This document shows, in pieces, positions 63,838 through 64,000 of a stretch of 64,000 bases of DNA. The stretch comes from Curtobacterium pusillum. GTDB lineage: Bacteria; Actinomycetota; Actinomycetes; Actinomycetales; Microbacteriaceae. Position numbers and translations under genes: made by a program. Each line of letters begins with the position of its first letter. Positions within the stretch are counted from its first letter, which is position 1. Under the pieces are notes generated by a model. That model was not told where the DNA came from. It searched no databases and saw nothing but the letters and a program-made list of their open reading frames with translations. The DNA is taken from NCBI GenBank assembly GCA_002025645.1, contig CP018783.1, forward strand, positions 2,046,001 to 2,110,000. The letters are read 5' to 3'.

Positions 63838-63899
63838 CGCACAACGCAAGTGGCCTCGAACCGCGGGATTCCGCGGTTCGAGGCCACTTCGGTTGTGCG
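63838..63899. repeat. 62-nt palindrome family C, copy 3
   Basis: Nearly perfect: outer CGCACAACG..GGTTGTGCG, middle AAGTGGCCTCGAA / TTCGAGGCCACTT, centre CCGCGGGATTCCGCGG. It lies between the stop of the methyltransferase gene (63760) and the stop of the gene running in from the window edge (63910). Confidence 0.92.
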
Positions 63900-63909
63900 A
63901 ACAGCCGGG

Positions 63910-64000
63910 TCAGCCGATGAAGGCGCCCGAGTCGTAGCCGTAGTCGTAGTTGCTCGAGTTGCCCGCGGCCACCCCGATGATGATGAACAGCCCGACGATC
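63910..64000 (-). CDS. 3' end of a gene cut by the window edge
   Basis: Twenty-nine C-terminal residues are visible: a hydrophobic segment IVGLFIIIGVAAG and a Tyr/Asp/Ser tail NSSNYDYGYDSGAFIG. Probably a membrane protein; nothing more can be said. Confidence 0.5.
   Translation of the reverse strand, partial: IVGLFIIIGVAAGNSSNYDYGYDSGAFIG

Overview
The window is high-GC (about 70 % by eye) actinobacterial chromosome. Gene content and order (sucC-sucD-perM-like-purN-purH, a guaA/guaB/guaB3 purine set, monocistronic groES under two CIRCE boxes, an IdeR-type iron box, GlnR-like boxes, apparently leaderless genes) point to an actinomycete. The type of genes suggests a Microbacteriaceae member such as Curtobacterium; that genus assignment is inference. 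I see no rRNA, tRNA, insertion sequence, prophage or CRISPR array. Almost all coding capacity is ordinary chromosomal genes packed in short operons.

Layout. 0.16-1.1 kb: a PD-(D/E)XK/DUF559-type protein. 1.4-7.9 kb (minus): a sugar ABC importer with a GH38 alpha-mannosidase. 8.2-13.1 kb: PhzF-family isomerase, a large sortase-anchored surface protein with two lamin-tail-like domains, and a ROK regulator. 13.2-14.6 kb: GNAT, an alkyltransferase-like protein and DUF805. 14.6-19 kb: a heterodimeric ABC exporter with a roughly 630-nt leader that holds a possible small ORF. 19-25.4 kb: purH, purN, a PerM-like membrane protein, sucD, sucC. 25.8-27.8 kb: small genes and a DUF2236 protein. 27.8-31.6 kb: a NAD-salvage operon (PRPP synthetase-like, nadV, NrtR regulator) followed by a PdxH-like oxidase. 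31.7-36.9 kb: a hydroxamate siderophore operon with an acyltransferase-synthetase fusion under an iron box. 37-42.5 kb: pcrA, a GDPD, DUF817 and Bax-inhibitor-like proteins. 42.7-47.5 kb: a tight khtT-khtU-surf1-DUF3817-guaA operon. 47.6-53.1 kb: hutH, glpD, guaB3. 53.3-60.9 kb: a branched-chain amino-acid type ABC importer flanking guaB. 61-64 kb: RarD-like transporter, groES, a methyltransferase and the 3' end of one further gene.

How the genes work together: mannoside import feeds the mannosidase; NAMPT plus a dedicated PRPP synthetase are probably controlled by their own NrtR; lysine is decarboxylated, N-hydroxylated, acylated and joined into a siderophore when iron is low; the Liv-type importer is probably nitrogen-controlled, because GlnR-like boxes precede both its permease operon and its distant binding-protein gene.

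The least explained content is non-coding: several families of dispersed palindromes. The clearest is exactly 62 nt in all three copies, always lies between convergent genes, and keeps pairing in its variable middle segments. Other families sit in promoter or tandem gaps and in at least one case have been recruited into coding sequence.
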